Assembly: GCA_934772525.1 (NCBI GenBank)
Contig: CAKVMI010000005.1
Location: forward strand, 62,001 to 126,000
DNA length: 64,000 bases
Direction: 5' to 3'
Origin: an uncultured Clostridia bacterium
Lineage (GTDB): Bacteria; Bacillota; Clostridia; Christensenellales; UBA1242
Shown here: in pieces, positions 35,311 through 44,378 of the stretch
Position numbering within the stretch: the first letter of the stretch is position 1
Layout of the letters: the number at the start of each line of letters is the position of its first letter
Position numbers and translations under genes: made by a program
Notes under the pieces: model-generated
Seen by the model: the letters and a program-made list of their open reading frames with translations, nothing else
What the model was told of the DNA's origin: nothing
The model's database searches: none

Positions 35311-36138
35311 ATGGCTATAAAAAGATACAAACCAACAAGTGCTGGTCAAAGAGGAAAGACTACTGCTTCTTTCGAAGAAGTTACTACCTCAACTCCAGAA
35401 AAGTCTTTGTTGGCAACCAAAAAGAAAACCGCTGGTAGAAATTCTTATGGTAGAATTACCGTTAGACACATCGGCGGTGGAAATAGACAAAAATATCGTA
35501 TAATCGATTTTAAGAGAGATAAAGATGGTATCCCTGCAAAAGTTTCAACCATCGAATATGATCCAAACAGAACAGCTTATATTGCATTGCTAACTTACGC
35601 CGATGGTGAAAAGAGATATATCCTTGCACCAAACGGACTACAAGTTGGTGACGAACTAATGAGCGGTGCTACTGCTGAAATTAAAGTTGGTAACGCATTG
35701 CCACTAGAAAATATCCCAGTAGGTTCTATTATTCATAATGTAGAACTTAACGCTGGTAGAGGCGGTAAAATTGGTAGAAGTGCTGGTAACTCTGCACAAC
35801 TTATGGCTAAGGAAGGTAGATATGCTACCCTAAGAATGCCATCAGGAGAAATGAGAAAGGTATTATTAACTTGCCGTGCAACAATTGGTGAAATCGGAAA
35901 CCTTGACCATGAACTTGTAAAACTAGGTAAGGCTGGTAGAACAAGACATATGGGTATCCGTCCAAGCGTTCGTGGTGTTGTTATGAACCCAGTTGATCAC
36001 CCACATGGTGGTGGTGAAGGTAAGAGCCCAGTTGGTATGCCTGCACCAGTTACTCCTTGGGGTAAACCTGCTCTTGGTATGAAGACAAGAAAGAAAAAGA
36101 AAGCTTCAAATAAATTAATGGTTAAGCGTATTAACTAG
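35311..36138 (+). CDS. rplB: Ribosomal protein L2
   Basis: 275 residues, full length. The strongly conserved VDHPHGGGEGKSPVGMPAP, with the histidine implicated in peptidyl-transferase centre architecture, is intact, as is the KYRIIDFKRDK RNA-binding OB segment. Confidence 0.98.
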   Translation: MAIKRYKPTSAGQRGKTTASFEEVTTSTPEKSLLATKKKTAGRNSYGRITVRHIGGGNRQKYRIIDFKRDKDGIPAKVSTIEYDPNRTAYIALLTYADGEKRYILAPNGLQVGDELMSGATAEIKVGNALPLENIPVGSIIHNVELNAGRGGKIGRSAGNSAQLMAKEGRYATLRMPSGEMRKVLLTCRATIGEIGNLDHELVKLGKAGRTRHMGIRPSVRGVVMNPVDHPHGGGEGKSPVGMPAPVTPWGKPALGMKTRKKKKASNKLMVKRIN

Positions 36139-36152
36139 TTAGGAGGAAGAAA

Positions 36153-36440
36153 ATGAGTAGATCAGTTAAAAAGGGTCCATTTGTGGAAGAAAGATTAGCT
36201 AATAGAATTGCTAAGATGAACGAAACTGGCGAAAAGAGAGTTATTAAAACTTGGTCACGTTCTTCAACTATTCTTCCTACAATGGTAGGTCATACAATCG
36301 CCGTTTACGACGGAAGAAAACACATTCCTGTTTATGTAACTACCGAAATGGTTGGCTTTAAGCTTGGTGAGTTCGCTCCAACAAGAACATTCAAAGGTCA
36401 CAAAGGTACAAAGACAGTTGATGCTAAGGGGGGTAAGTAA
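36153..36440 (+). CDS. rpsS: Ribosomal protein S19
   Basis: 95 residues. KKGPFVEERL and VYDGRKHIPVYVTTEMVGFK are standard. Binds 16S rRNA in the head with S13. The gene ends two bases before rplV. Confidence 0.98.
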   Translation: MSRSVKKGPFVEERLANRIAKMNETGEKRVIKTWSRSSTILPTMVGHTIAVYDGRKHIPVYVTTEMVGFKLGEFAPTRTFKGHKGTKTVDAKGGK

Positions 36441-36442
36441 TA

Positions 36443-36832
36443 ATGGCTACTAGACAAAGAGAAAAATCTGCAGCAAGAATTGCGAATCGTGACACTCGTC
36501 CATTCGCTACTGCAAAGTATGTAAGAATCACCCCTACTAAGGTAAGAATTATTCTTGACCTAATTAGAGGTAAAGATTATAGCGATGCTGAAGCTATTCT
36601 TGAATACAACGCTAGTCCTGCCGCAAAGACAGTTCTAAATGTATTAAGAAGTGCTGGTGCAAACGCTGAAAATAACAATGGACTAAATAAGTCTGAATTA
36701 TATGTCGCTGAAACATTTGCAGATGGTGGCCCAACATTAAAGAGAAACCAACCAGTTAGCAAGGGTAGAGCACACTCAATTTTAAAAAGAACTTGTCACA
36801 TCACAGTTAGACTTGATGTGAAAAAGGCTTAA
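36443..36832 (+). CDS. rplV: Ribosomal protein L22
   Basis: 129 residues, ~17 longer than the usual 110-113 because of an N-terminal extension (MATRQREKSAARIANRDTR) before the AKYVRITPTKVR core. The tunnel-lining hairpin with GPTLKRNQPVSKGRAHSI is intact. Ribosome site overlaps rpsS (GGGGGTAAG). Confidence 0.97.
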   Translation: MATRQREKSAARIANRDTRPFATAKYVRITPTKVRIILDLIRGKDYSDAEAILEYNASPAAKTVLNVLRSAGANAENNNGLNKSELYVAETFADGGPTLKRNQPVSKGRAHSILKRTCHITVRLDVKKA

Positions 36833-36850
36833 TTTAGGAGGAATGTTTAA

Positions 36851-37525
36851 ATGGGACAAAAAGTCAATCCACATGGACTAAGATTAGGTGTCAACGCTGG
36901 CTGGAATAGTCAATGGTATGCGGATAAGAAGTCTTTTGCAGAATTCTTAAAAGAAGACAATGACATCAGAAAGTTCATTAAGACAAAGTATAAAAATTGT
37001 AGCATCTCTTCAATCCTTATTGAAAGAGGTGAAAACAAAGTTACCATTACTCTAAACACCGCAAAGCCTGGCGTGGTTATCGGTCAAAAGGGTGCTGGCG
37101 TAGAAGCTATGAAGAAAGAAGTTTCTGCACTAGTAAATGGCAAGAATGTTAACATCAACGTTGTTGAAGTTAAGAATCCAGACATGGACGCTCAACTAGT
37201 AGCTGAAAGCATTGCTTTCCAACTAGAACAAAGAGTTGGATTTAGAAGAGCCATGAAGCAAGCCCTATCACGTTGCCAAAAGGCTGGCGTTAAGGGTATA
37301 AAGATTATGGTTGGTGGTCGTCTTGATGGCGCAGAAATCGCAAGAAGCGAATTCTATCAAGAAGGTTCACTTCCACTTCAAACTTTACGTGCTGATATCG
37401 ATTATGGTACAACAACAGCCCATGTTTATGGCGCTATAGGTGTTAAAGTTTGGATTTATAAAGGTGAAGTCCTAGGTAAAAAGGATCTTTCAATCAAAGG
37501 AGGAAACAAACATGTTGATGCCTAA
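36851..37525 (+). CDS. rpsC: Ribosomal protein S3
   Basis: 224 residues. MGQKVNPHGLRLG start and KH-domain loop VVIGQKGAGVEAMKKEV are conserved. S3 lines the mRNA entry tunnel and has helicase-like activity with S4 and S5. The last 14 nt overlap rplP. Confidence 0.98.
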   Translation: MGQKVNPHGLRLGVNAGWNSQWYADKKSFAEFLKEDNDIRKFIKTKYKNCSISSILIERGENKVTITLNTAKPGVVIGQKGAGVEAMKKEVSALVNGKNVNINVVEVKNPDMDAQLVAESIAFQLEQRVGFRRAMKQALSRCQKAGVKGIKIMVGGRLDGAEIARSEFYQEGSLPLQTLRADIDYGTTTAHVYGAIGVKVWIYKGEVLGKKDLSIKGGNKHVDA

Positions 37526-37958
37526 AAGAGTTAAGAGAAGAAAGCAACAAAGAGGCAGAATGACTGGTAAAGCACTTCGTGGTAACACACTTACATACGG
37601 AGATTATGGCATTATTGCAACTACTCCTTGTTGGATAACCTCTAACCAAATTGAAGCCGCTCGTATTGCAATGACTAGATACACAAAAAGAGGTGGTAAT
37701 GTTTGGATAAACATTTTCCCACACAAGCCTGTAACAAAGAAGCCTGCTGAAACTCGTATGGGTTCTGGTAAAGGTTCTCCTGAGTTCTGGGTAGCTGTTG
37801 TTAAGCCAGGTCGTGTAATGTTCGAAATGGGCGGAATTAAGGAAGAAGTAGCAAGAGAAGCATTAAGACTTGCAACCTACAAACTTCCATGCGGAACTAA
37901 AATTGTAACAAAAGCAGATTTTGAACAAAATTCTGTAAAACCAAAAGAGGAGGCTTAG
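37512..37958 (+). CDS. rplP: Ribosomal protein L16
   Basis: 148 residues, start MLMPKRVKRRKQQRGRM, with the GGAGG ribosome site inside rpsC. Contacts the A-site tRNA; the C-terminal KIVTKADFEQN is typical. An in-frame ATG two codons later is also possible, but the MLMPKR start matches the family. Confidence 0.98.
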   Translation: MLMPKRVKRRKQQRGRMTGKALRGNTLTYGDYGIIATTPCWITSNQIEAARIAMTRYTKRGGNVWINIFPHKPVTKKPAETRMGSGKGSPEFWVAVVKPGRVMFEMGGIKEEVAREALRLATYKLPCGTKIVTKADFEQNSVKPKEEA

Positions 37959-37965
37959 GTAATAT

Positions 37966-38238
37966 ATGAACAACAAACAACTAAGAACTCAATCAGATAA
38001 TGAATTAAGAAAAATGCTTAGCGACTTAAAGTCTGAATTATTCAACCTCAGATTCTCTAACGCAACTGGTCAACTTGCTAATCCAATGGCTCTTGATACT
38101 TGCAAGAAAAATATTGCTCGTGTTAACACCATTTTAAGAGAAAGAGAGTTAGGAATATCTGAATCAGTTAAGCCTCAAGAAGAAAAAAAGGCAACTAAAA
38201 AAAGCACCGCTAAAAAAGTTGAAACTAAGAAGGATTAA
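37966..38238 (+). CDS. rpmC: Ribosomal protein L29 with basic C-terminal tail
   Basis: 90 residues; the family core is ~65 (LRTQSDNELRKMLSDLKSEL ... ARVNTILRERELG). The extra 25 residues are a Lys/Glu/Thr-rich tail ending KKSTAKKVETKKD, similar in composition to the tail of L24 and the head of L30 in this operon. L29 sits beside L23 at the tunnel exit. Confidence 0.97.
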   Translation: MNNKQLRTQSDNELRKMLSDLKSELFNLRFSNATGQLANPMALDTCKKNIARVNTILRERELGISESVKPQEEKKATKKSTAKKVETKKD

Positions 38239-38250
38239 GGGGAATAACTT

Positions 38251-38511
38251 ATGGATATTAAAAGAAATGAAAGAAAGACAAGAATCGGTGTAGTTAAGAG
38301 TAATAAGATGGATAAGACCATAGTTATTGAATGTGTTAACAAGAAGAAACACCCACTATATGGCAAAACCATCACTAAAACAGTATCTTTTAAGGCACAC
38401 GATGAAGATAACATCTGTGACATAGGCGATACAGTTATGATTGCAGAAACTCGTCATTTATCTAAAGATAAGAACTGGCGTCTTGTAAAAATCGTAGAAA
38501 AAGTCAAGTAG
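38251..38511 (+). CDS. rpsQ: Ribosomal protein S17
   Basis: 86 residues. The OB-fold core with RIGVVKSNKMDKTIVIE and the IAETRHLSKDKNWRLV C-terminus are characteristic. Primary 16S binder in the lower body. Confidence 0.98.
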   Translation: MDIKRNERKTRIGVVKSNKMDKTIVIECVNKKKHPLYGKTITKTVSFKAHDEDNICDIGDTVMIAETRHLSKDKNWRLVKIVEKVK

Positions 38512-38529
38512 TAATGGGAGATAAATAGT

Positions 38530-38898
38530 ATGATACAACAGGAAACAAGATTAAAAGTTGCCGATAACACTGGTGCTAAGGAACTTTTATGTATAAAGGT
38601 TCTAGGTGGTTCTCGTGTTAAGAGCGGTAACATTGGTGATGTCATAATTGCTGCTGTTAAGGGTGCTGATCCTAAGGGTTCTGTTAAAAATGGTGAAGTT
38701 GTAAAGGCTGTCATCGTTAGAACTGTTAAAGGTATCCAAAGACCAGACGGAAGTTCTGTTAAGTTTGATGAAAACGCTGCAGTTATTATCGGAAACGATG
38801 GACTTCCTCGTGGAACTCGTATTTTTGGACCTATCGCAAGAGAACTTCGTGATAAGGGCTATATGAAGATAATTTCATTAGCACCTGTAGTTATATAG
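38530..38898 (+). CDS. rplN: Ribosomal protein L14
   Basis: 122 residues, exactly the usual length. MIQQETRLKVADNTGAKEL and GPIARELRDKGYMKIISLAP are near-invariant. Binds 23S rRNA next to L19 and is the docking site of the silencing factor RsfS. Confidence 0.98.
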   Translation: MIQQETRLKVADNTGAKELLCIKVLGGSRVKSGNIGDVIIAAVKGADPKGSVKNGEVVKAVIVRTVKGIQRPDGSSVKFDENAAVIIGNDGLPRGTRIFGPIARELRDKGYMKIISLAPVVI

Positions 38899-38908
38899 GA
38901 GGCAAATT

Positions 38909-39430
38909 ATGGCAAATACACTAAATGTAAAAACTGGTGATAATGTAGTAGTTATTACTGGTAAAGATGCTGGAAAGCAAGGTAAAGTTTTGGCTTGCTA
39001 CCCAGACAAAAATAGAGTAGTAGTTGAAGGCGTAAACATTGTTAGCCGTCACACTAAGCCTCGTTCAGCACAAGAAGCTGGTGGAATTATTAAAAGAGAA
39101 GGCTCAATCGACGTTTCAAACGTTATGATCGTTTGCCCAACTTGTGGAAAACCAACCAGAGTTAAGCATGCTGATATTGATGGAAAACATACAAGAGTAT
39201 GTAAATGTGGTGCAGTTTTAGATACCAAGTACGAAAAGGCTTCTAAAAAGAAAGCAACCAAGACAACTGCCACAAAGGCAACAAAAGATAAAAAAGTCGA
39301 AAACGCTGAAGAAAAGGCTACAAAGAAGAAAACAGCTCCAAAGACCGAAAAGTCAGCAACAGCTGTAAAAAAGTCTACTGTTAAGAACAAAGCCGAAGGC
39401 GCAACAATGAATAGAAAGCAAGGAATGTAA
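38909..39430 (+). CDS. rplX: Ribosomal protein L24 with long basic C-terminal tail
   Basis: 173 residues; the family is ~103. The KOW core (KTGDNVVVITGKDAGKQGK) and CxxC ... CxC knuckles (CPTCGKPTRV; CKCGAV) are followed by ~70 residues of Lys/Ala/Thr-rich low complexity (KKKATKTTATKATKDKKVEN and similar). The tail is surely disordered and would project from the rim of the exit tunnel. It is in frame with a normal stop, so not a frameshift product. Confidence 0.97.
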   Translation: MANTLNVKTGDNVVVITGKDAGKQGKVLACYPDKNRVVVEGVNIVSRHTKPRSAQEAGGIIKREGSIDVSNVMIVCPTCGKPTRVKHADIDGKHTRVCKCGAVLDTKYEKASKKKATKTTATKATKDKKVENAEEKATKKKTAPKTEKSATAVKKSTVKNKAEGATMNRKQGM

Positions 39431-39450
39431 TTTTAAAGGAGAAAGCTTAA

Positions 39451-40008
39451 ATGGAAAAGAAGACTGAACAAAACAGATTAAAAGATAAATACCTAAAAGA
39501 AGTAGTTCCTGCTATGCAAAAGAAATTTAACTACGCCAACGTAAACCAAATTCCAAGAATTGAAAAAATCGTTCTTAATATGGGTTTAGGCGATGTTAAG
39601 GATAATAGTAAGTCATTAAATCTTGCAGTTGAAGAATTAGGTCTAATTGCTGGTCAAAAGCCAATTATTACAAAGGCTAAGAAGTCAGTAGCTAACTTCA
39701 AATTAAGAGAAGGAATGAATATAGGTGCTAAGGTTACACTTAGAGGAACAAGAATGTATGAATTCTTAGATAGATTTATGTCTATTGCACTTCCTAGAGT
39801 TCGTGACTTTAGAGGCGTAAATCCTAACGCATTCGATGGCAGAGGTTCATTCTCTTATGGTGTTAAGGAACAATTAATTTTCCCAGAAATCGCTTATGAG
39901 AAAATTGAAAAGATTCGTGGTTTTGATGTTTGCATCGTTACTTCTGCAAAGACTGACGATGAAGCAAGAGAACTTTTAGCACTAATGGGTATGCCATTTA
40001 GAAAGTAA
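39451..40008 (+). CDS. rplE: Ribosomal protein L5
   Basis: 185 residues. VNQIPRIEKIVLNMGLGD and the MYEFLDRFMSIALPRVRDFR P-site loop are conserved. Binds 5S rRNA in the central protuberance. A short charged N-terminal extension (MEKKTEQN) precedes the family start. Confidence 0.98.
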   Translation: MEKKTEQNRLKDKYLKEVVPAMQKKFNYANVNQIPRIEKIVLNMGLGDVKDNSKSLNLAVEELGLIAGQKPIITKAKKSVANFKLREGMNIGAKVTLRGTRMYEFLDRFMSIALPRVRDFRGVNPNAFDGRGSFSYGVKEQLIFPEIAYEKIEKIRGFDVCIVTSAKTDDEARELLALMGMPFRK

Positions 40009-40023
40009 GGAAGGAGATAATTT

Positions 40024-40209
40024 ATGGCAAAGAAAGCACTTATTAACAAACAACAAGGCAAGCAAAAATATAGCACTCGTGAGTACACAAGATGTTCTAT
40101 TTGCGGAAGACCACACTCTGTTCTTCGTAAATATGGAATCTGCCGTATTTGTTTTAGAGAACTTGCGTATAAGGGTGAAATACCTGGTGCTAAAAAATCT
40201 AGTTGGTAA
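40024..40209 (+). CDS. rpsN: Ribosomal protein S14, zinc-binding form
   Basis: 61 residues, the short C+ form with two knuckles, CSIC and CRIC, in TRCSICGRPHSVLRKYG and ICRICFRELAYKG. This form is usual in Gram-positives; alternative zinc-free paralogues would be elsewhere. Confidence 0.98.
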   Translation: MAKKALINKQQGKQKYSTREYTRCSICGRPHSVLRKYGICRICFRELAYKGEIPGAKKSSW

Positions 40210-40228
40210 AATTTAGGAGGAAATAAAA

Positions 40229-40627
40229 ATGATAGTAACAGATCCTATTGCTGATATGTTAACTAGAATTAGAAACGCACAGACTGCTCGTCATGAAACA
40301 GTTATCGTTCCAGATTCTAAAATGAAGAGAGCCATCGCAGAGATTCTTTTGGCAGAAGGCTATATTTCAAAGGTTGAATATATCGAGGACAAAATTCAAG
40401 GAAAAATCAAAATCACATTAAAATACACAGAAGACAACAAGCGTGTTATTAGTGGATTAAAGAGAATTTCTAAGCCAGGACTAAGAATATATGCAAGCGT
40501 AGACGAACTACCACGAGTTCTTAATGGTTTGGGAATTGCTATTATCTCTACTAGCAAGGGCGTTGTAACTGATAGAGAGGCAAGAAAACTTGGTCTTGGT
40601 GGCGAAGTTCTTGCTTATGTATGGTAG
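40229..40627 (+). CDS. rpsH: Ribosomal protein S8
   Basis: 132 residues. DPIADMLTRIRNAQ start and STSKGVVTDREARKLGLGGE end are conserved. Primary 16S binder; in many bacteria the spc-operon translational repressor. Confidence 0.98.
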   Translation: MIVTDPIADMLTRIRNAQTARHETVIVPDSKMKRAIAEILLAEGYISKVEYIEDKIQGKIKITLKYTEDNKRVISGLKRISKPGLRIYASVDELPRVLNGLGIAIISTSKGVVTDREARKLGLGGEVLAYVW

Positions 40628-40640
40628 GAGGTAATAATAT

Positions 40641-41201
40641 ATGTCAAGAATTGGAAGATTACCAGTAGAAATACCTGCAGGCGTTACCGTTGAAGTAACA
40701 AATGAAAATGTAGTTAAGGTTAAGGGTCAATTAGGGGAACTTTCTCAAGAAGTTAACAAACTAATCACTGTTGAACAAACTACACTTCATGATAAAAATG
40801 TTCTTGTTTTAACAAGAGCTAACGAATTAAAAGAAACCAAGGCTATGCATGGTCTTTATAGAGCACTTATCCACAATATGGTAGAAGGTGTTACAAAGGG
40901 CTATTCAAAGTCTGTAACCATTAATGGTGTAGGTTTCAAGTGTGCTGTTCAAGGCAACAAATTAACTCTAAACATTGGATTTTCTCATCCAGTAGTTGTA
41001 GAAATTCCACAAGGCTTAAAAGCATCTTGTCCTAGTGCTACCGAAATTAAGATTGAAGGTTGCAACAAAACACAAGTTGGTCAATTTGCCGCTGATATTA
41101 AAGCTATTAAGCCAGTAGAACCATATCACGCATATGGAATTAGATACACAGACGAACATGTACGCAGAAAAGAAATTAAAAAGGCAGCTAAGAAGAAGTA
41201 A
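40641..41201 (+). CDS. rplF: Ribosomal protein L6
   Basis: 186 residues. SRIGRLPVEIPAGVTVEV start and the C-terminal EPYHAYGIRYTDEHVRRKE are diagnostic. Located near the sarcin-ricin loop. Slightly longer than average through a lysine-rich end. Confidence 0.98.
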   Translation: MSRIGRLPVEIPAGVTVEVTNENVVKVKGQLGELSQEVNKLITVEQTTLHDKNVLVLTRANELKETKAMHGLYRALIHNMVEGVTKGYSKSVTINGVGFKCAVQGNKLTLNIGFSHPVVVEIPQGLKASCPSATEIKIEGCNKTQVGQFAADIKAIKPVEPYHAYGIRYTDEHVRRKEIKKAAKKK

Positions 41202-41212
41202 GGAGATAAGAT

Positions 41213-41581
41213 ATGATTAAGAAAATTGATAAGAACTCTGTTCGTGAAGCAAAGCATAAAAGAATTAGAGCCACTTTATCTGGAACAACTGAAAGACCTA
41301 GACTATGCGTATATCGCTCCCTAGTTAATATCTATGCTCAAGTTATTGATGATACTAAGGGTGTAACAATCTGCAGTGCATCTACCGAAGAAAAGGGAAT
41401 GGATAAGAAGGTTGCTGGAAAAACCAAGATGGAACAAGCTTACATGATTGGTGAAGAAGTTGCTAAAAGAGCAATGGCTAAGGGCGTTAAGGAAGTCGTA
41501 TTTGACCGTTCTGGTTACATCTATACTGGACGTGTTCATAAGCTTGCCGAAGGCGCTAGAAACGCTGGATTAAATTTTTAG
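41213..41581 (+). CDS. rplR: Ribosomal protein L18
   Basis: 122 residues. KHKRIRATLSGTTERPRLCV and VVFDRSGYIYTGRVHKLAEG are the usual 5S-binding signatures. GGAG ribosome site. Confidence 0.98.
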   Translation: MIKKIDKNSVREAKHKRIRATLSGTTERPRLCVYRSLVNIYAQVIDDTKGVTICSASTEEKGMDKKVAGKTKMEQAYMIGEEVAKRAMAKGVKEVVFDRSGYIYTGRVHKLAEGARNAGLNF

Positions 41582-41599
41582 GGTTTAGGAGAAGATATA

Positions 41600-42121
41600 A
41601 TGGCAAAAGTTGAAAACAAAAAGAAAGACCAAGCACCAGAAAAGAAAGATGAATTCAATAAGGTTACCGTTGCCATTCGTCGTGTAACTAAGGTAGTTAA
41701 GGGTGGTAGAAATATGAGATTCTCTGCTCTTGTAGTTACCGGTGATGGTAAGGGTAAAGTTGGTGTTGGTATGGGCAGAGGTGCCGAAGTTTCAATCGCT
41801 ATGGATAAAGCTGGCGTTGATGCTAAGAAGCACTTAATGCAAGTTCCACTAAAAGATACCACAATTCCACACGAAGTTGTTGGTAAATTCGAAAAAACCA
41901 AGGTTATTATGATGCCAGCCAAGAAAGGTAATGGTATTATTGCCGGCGGTAGCGTTAGAAGTGTTGTAGAACTAGCTGGTATCAAGGATATCACTACAAA
42001 GATGTATGGTTCTAACAACGCAGTCAACTGTGTTAAGGCTACTCTTGATGGTTTGAGCCAATTAAGAGATGCTGAACAAATCGCTAAAATGCGCGGTAAA
42101 TCCGTAGATGAAATTTTATAG
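41600..42121 (+). CDS. rpsE: Ribosomal protein S5
   Basis: 173 residues. The dsRBD-like loop VTGDGKGKVGVGMGRGAEV and RSVVELAGIKDITTKMYGS are conserved. Contributes to decoding fidelity and the mRNA entry site. Confidence 0.98.
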   Translation: MAKVENKKKDQAPEKKDEFNKVTVAIRRVTKVVKGGRNMRFSALVVTGDGKGKVGVGMGRGAEVSIAMDKAGVDAKKHLMQVPLKDTTIPHEVVGKFEKTKVIMMPAKKGNGIIAGGSVRSVVELAGIKDITTKMYGSNNAVNCVKATLDGLSQLRDAEQIAKMRGKSVDEIL

Positions 42122-42132
42122 GAGAAGATATA

Positions 42133-42597
42133 ATGGAAGAAGTTAAAACAAAAAAGACAACAACCAAGAAGGCTGAAACTCCTGTAAAGGAAGAAAAAGC
42201 AAAGAAGACAACTGCAACTAAGTCTACAAAGACAACCGCAGAAAAGTCTACAACAAAGAAAGCTACAACCGCAAAGTCAACAGCTACTTCTACAAAGAAG
42301 GCTACAACTTCTACAAAGAAGACAGCAACAACTAAGAAGGCTGAACCAAAGGCTGAAGTTAAGGCTGAAGCAAAAGCTGTTGAAACAAAATCTACAACCA
42401 AAGCATCAAAATCTGAAAAAATGGTTAAAATTACTTTGGTAAGGAGCACAATCGGTGCATTAGAAAAGCAACAAAGAACTATTCAAGCTTTGGGGCTAAG
42501 AAAGATTAGAAGCAGTGTAGTTAAGCCTGACAATGCTTGCACAAGAGGAATGATTTATGTTGTTCGTCACCTTGTAAGTGTTGAAGAAGTTAAGTAA
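42133..42597 (+). CDS. rpmD: Ribosomal protein L30 with a 96-residue Lys/Thr/Ala-rich N-terminal extension
   Basis: 154 residues; L30 is normally ~60. The true L30 fold begins at residue 97 (MVKITLVRSTIGALEKQQRT, then KIRSSVVKPDNACTRGMIY). Residues 1-96 are low complexity, built from TTKK, STKK and AE repeats, with no aromatic residues. The only good ribosome site (GGAGAAG) precedes the ATG at 42133; the internal ATG at 42421 has none, so the extension is translated. Its composition resembles eukaryote-like histone H1 or PAKKA tails, and those on L24 and L29 here. Confidence 0.95.
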   Translation: MEEVKTKKTTTKKAETPVKEEKAKKTTATKSTKTTAEKSTTKKATTAKSTATSTKKATTSTKKTATTKKAEPKAEVKAEAKAVETKSTTKASKSEKMVKITLVRSTIGALEKQQRTIQALGLRKIRSSVVKPDNACTRGMIYVVRHLVSVEEVK

Positions 42598-42618
42598 AAA
42601 TAATAGGGAGATTTAGTT

Positions 42619-43062
42619 ATGAATATACAAAGTTTATCTCCAGCTCCTAACTCAACTTTCAAAGATAAGAGAGTTGGTAGAGGTATGGGTTCTGGACACG
42701 GTAAAACAAGTGGTAAAGGTCATAAGGGTCAAAACGCAAGAAGCGGTGGCGGAGTTCGTCCTGGTTTCGAAGGTGGACAAATGCCACTTATAAGAAGAAT
42801 TCCAAAACATGGCTTTACTAACGTATGGTCTAAGGAATACACTGTTATAAATGTTTCAAAACTTAATAGTTTACAACCTAACACAATCGTTACTGCTGAA
42901 TTATTGAAGGCACAAGGAATGATATCTAAGATAGAAAAGTTTGGTCTAAAAGTTATTGGTAATGGCGAACTAACCGTTCCACTAACCGTTAAGGCTAATA
43001 AGTTCTCTGAGTCAGCTATCCAAAAAATTCAAGCAGCTGGCGGTAGTGTTGAGGTGATTTAA
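42619..43062 (+). CDS. rplO: Ribosomal protein L15
   Basis: 147 residues. The glycine-rich KRVGRGMGSGHGKTSGKGHK N-terminal region, which snakes into 23S rRNA, is intact. Stop overlaps the secY start (TAATG). Confidence 0.98.
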   Translation: MNIQSLSPAPNSTFKDKRVGRGMGSGHGKTSGKGHKGQNARSGGGVRPGFEGGQMPLIRRIPKHGFTNVWSKEYTVINVSKLNSLQPNTIVTAELLKAQGMISKIEKFGLKVIGNGELTVPLTVKANKFSESAIQKIQAAGGSVEVI

Positions 43063-44369
43063 TGTTTAAAACGTTAGCAAGTGCATTTAAAAATAAAGAA
43101 ATCAGAAAGGGAATGATAATAACTTTGTTGTTATTGTTCGTATACAGACTGGGTTGCTTCTTGCCAATCCCAGGTATTAATAAAGACGCTTATGGCTTAA
43201 CTGTAAGCGAAGATAACCTTGGCGTTTTGAGTCTATTGAACTCGGTTACGGGTTCGGCTCTTTCAAACGGTTCATTTCTAGCACTTGGTATAACGCCATA
43301 CATTAACGCATCTATTATAGTTCAATTATTGAGCGTTGGTATTCCTGCTCTAGAAAGGCTTTCAAAAGAAGGCGACGAGGGTAGAAGAAAAATGAATACA
43401 ATTACAAAAGTTGTAGCATTAGTTCTTGCAATCGCTCAAGGTATAGGTACCGTAATTGGATTCGGTGGAAGCAGTCTTGTAAACCTATTTGGCAGTGCGC
43501 CAATTTGGCTTACTGGGGCAGTTGTTGTATTATTAATGGTAGCAGGTACTTGCTTTACAATGTGGCTAGGTGACCGTATTACCGAACAAAATATTGGAAA
43601 TGGTATTTCTTTAATTATTTTTGTAGGTATTATGGCAACCGCAGCAACAGCAATAGCAAATGCATTCCAACAAATTTTTGGTGGAAACACCAGTGCATTG
43701 TGGGAATTATTAGGATTTTTGGCTCTTGCACTTGTTGTTTTCGTATTTATCGTATTTATGGATATGGCAGAGAGAAGAATCCCTGTTCAATACGCAAAAC
43801 AAATCAAGGGCAGGAAGATGTACGGTGGTCAAAGCAGTTACATCCCTATGAAAGTAAATGCAAACGGAGTTATGCCGATAATCTTCGCTTCTGCAATTAT
43901 TTCATTCCCAAGTTTAATTATGCAACTATGTGGCGTTACAAGAAATAGTGGCTGGTTCGCTAGATTCTATTATGATTATCTAGGAGCAGGCAGTGTTGGA
44001 TATAGCATTTTAGTTGGTTTATTAATTTTAGGATTTGCATATTTCTATTCACAAATTCAATTTAATCCAGCAGATGTTAGCCAAAACATACAACAAAATG
44101 GTGGCTTTATTCCTGGTATTAGAGCAGGTAAGGCAACAACCGATTATTTGAAGCGTGTAAGCAACAGAATAACATTGTTTGGGGCAGTATTCTTAGCATT
44201 TATTGCTATCGTTCCATCAATAGTATTTAGTTTGGTTGCAGGCTCATCACTAGAATTATTAAACGCATTCACTGCAACTGGTATGTTAATCGTTGTTAGT
44301 GTTGCGATTGAATTTAATCAACAATTAGAAGCGCAATTAATGATGAAGCGACATAAAAATATTTTATAG
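43062..44369 (+). CDS. secY: Protein translocase subunit SecY
   Basis: 435 residues with ten predicted membrane helices. Plug and pore signatures (GITPYINASIIVQLL; ALERLSKEGDEGRRKMN) and the cytoplasmic loop RRIPVQYAKQIKGRKMYGG that contacts the ribosome or SecA are present. Forms the export channel with SecE and SecG and receives SRP-targeted chains. Translationally coupled to rplO. Confidence 0.98.
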   Translation: MFKTLASAFKNKEIRKGMIITLLLLFVYRLGCFLPIPGINKDAYGLTVSEDNLGVLSLLNSVTGSALSNGSFLALGITPYINASIIVQLLSVGIPALERLSKEGDEGRRKMNTITKVVALVLAIAQGIGTVIGFGGSSLVNLFGSAPIWLTGAVVVLLMVAGTCFTMWLGDRITEQNIGNGISLIIFVGIMATAATAIANAFQQIFGGNTSALWELLGFLALALVVFVFIVFMDMAERRIPVQYAKQIKGRKMYGGQSSYIPMKVNANGVMPIIFASAIISFPSLIMQLCGVTRNSGWFARFYYDYLGAGSVGYSILVGLLILGFAYFYSQIQFNPADVSQNIQQNGGFIPGIRAGKATTDYLKRVSNRITLFGAVFLAFIAIVPSIVFSLVAGSSLELLNAFTATGMLIVVSVAIEFNQQLEAQLMMKRHKNIL

Positions 44370-44378
44370 GAGAATATT

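Noticed and set aside
42133..42597. Frameshift or misannotated start causing the long L30
   Set aside because: The 96 extra residues are in frame, the only ribosome site precedes the long start, and similar tails occur on L24 and L29.
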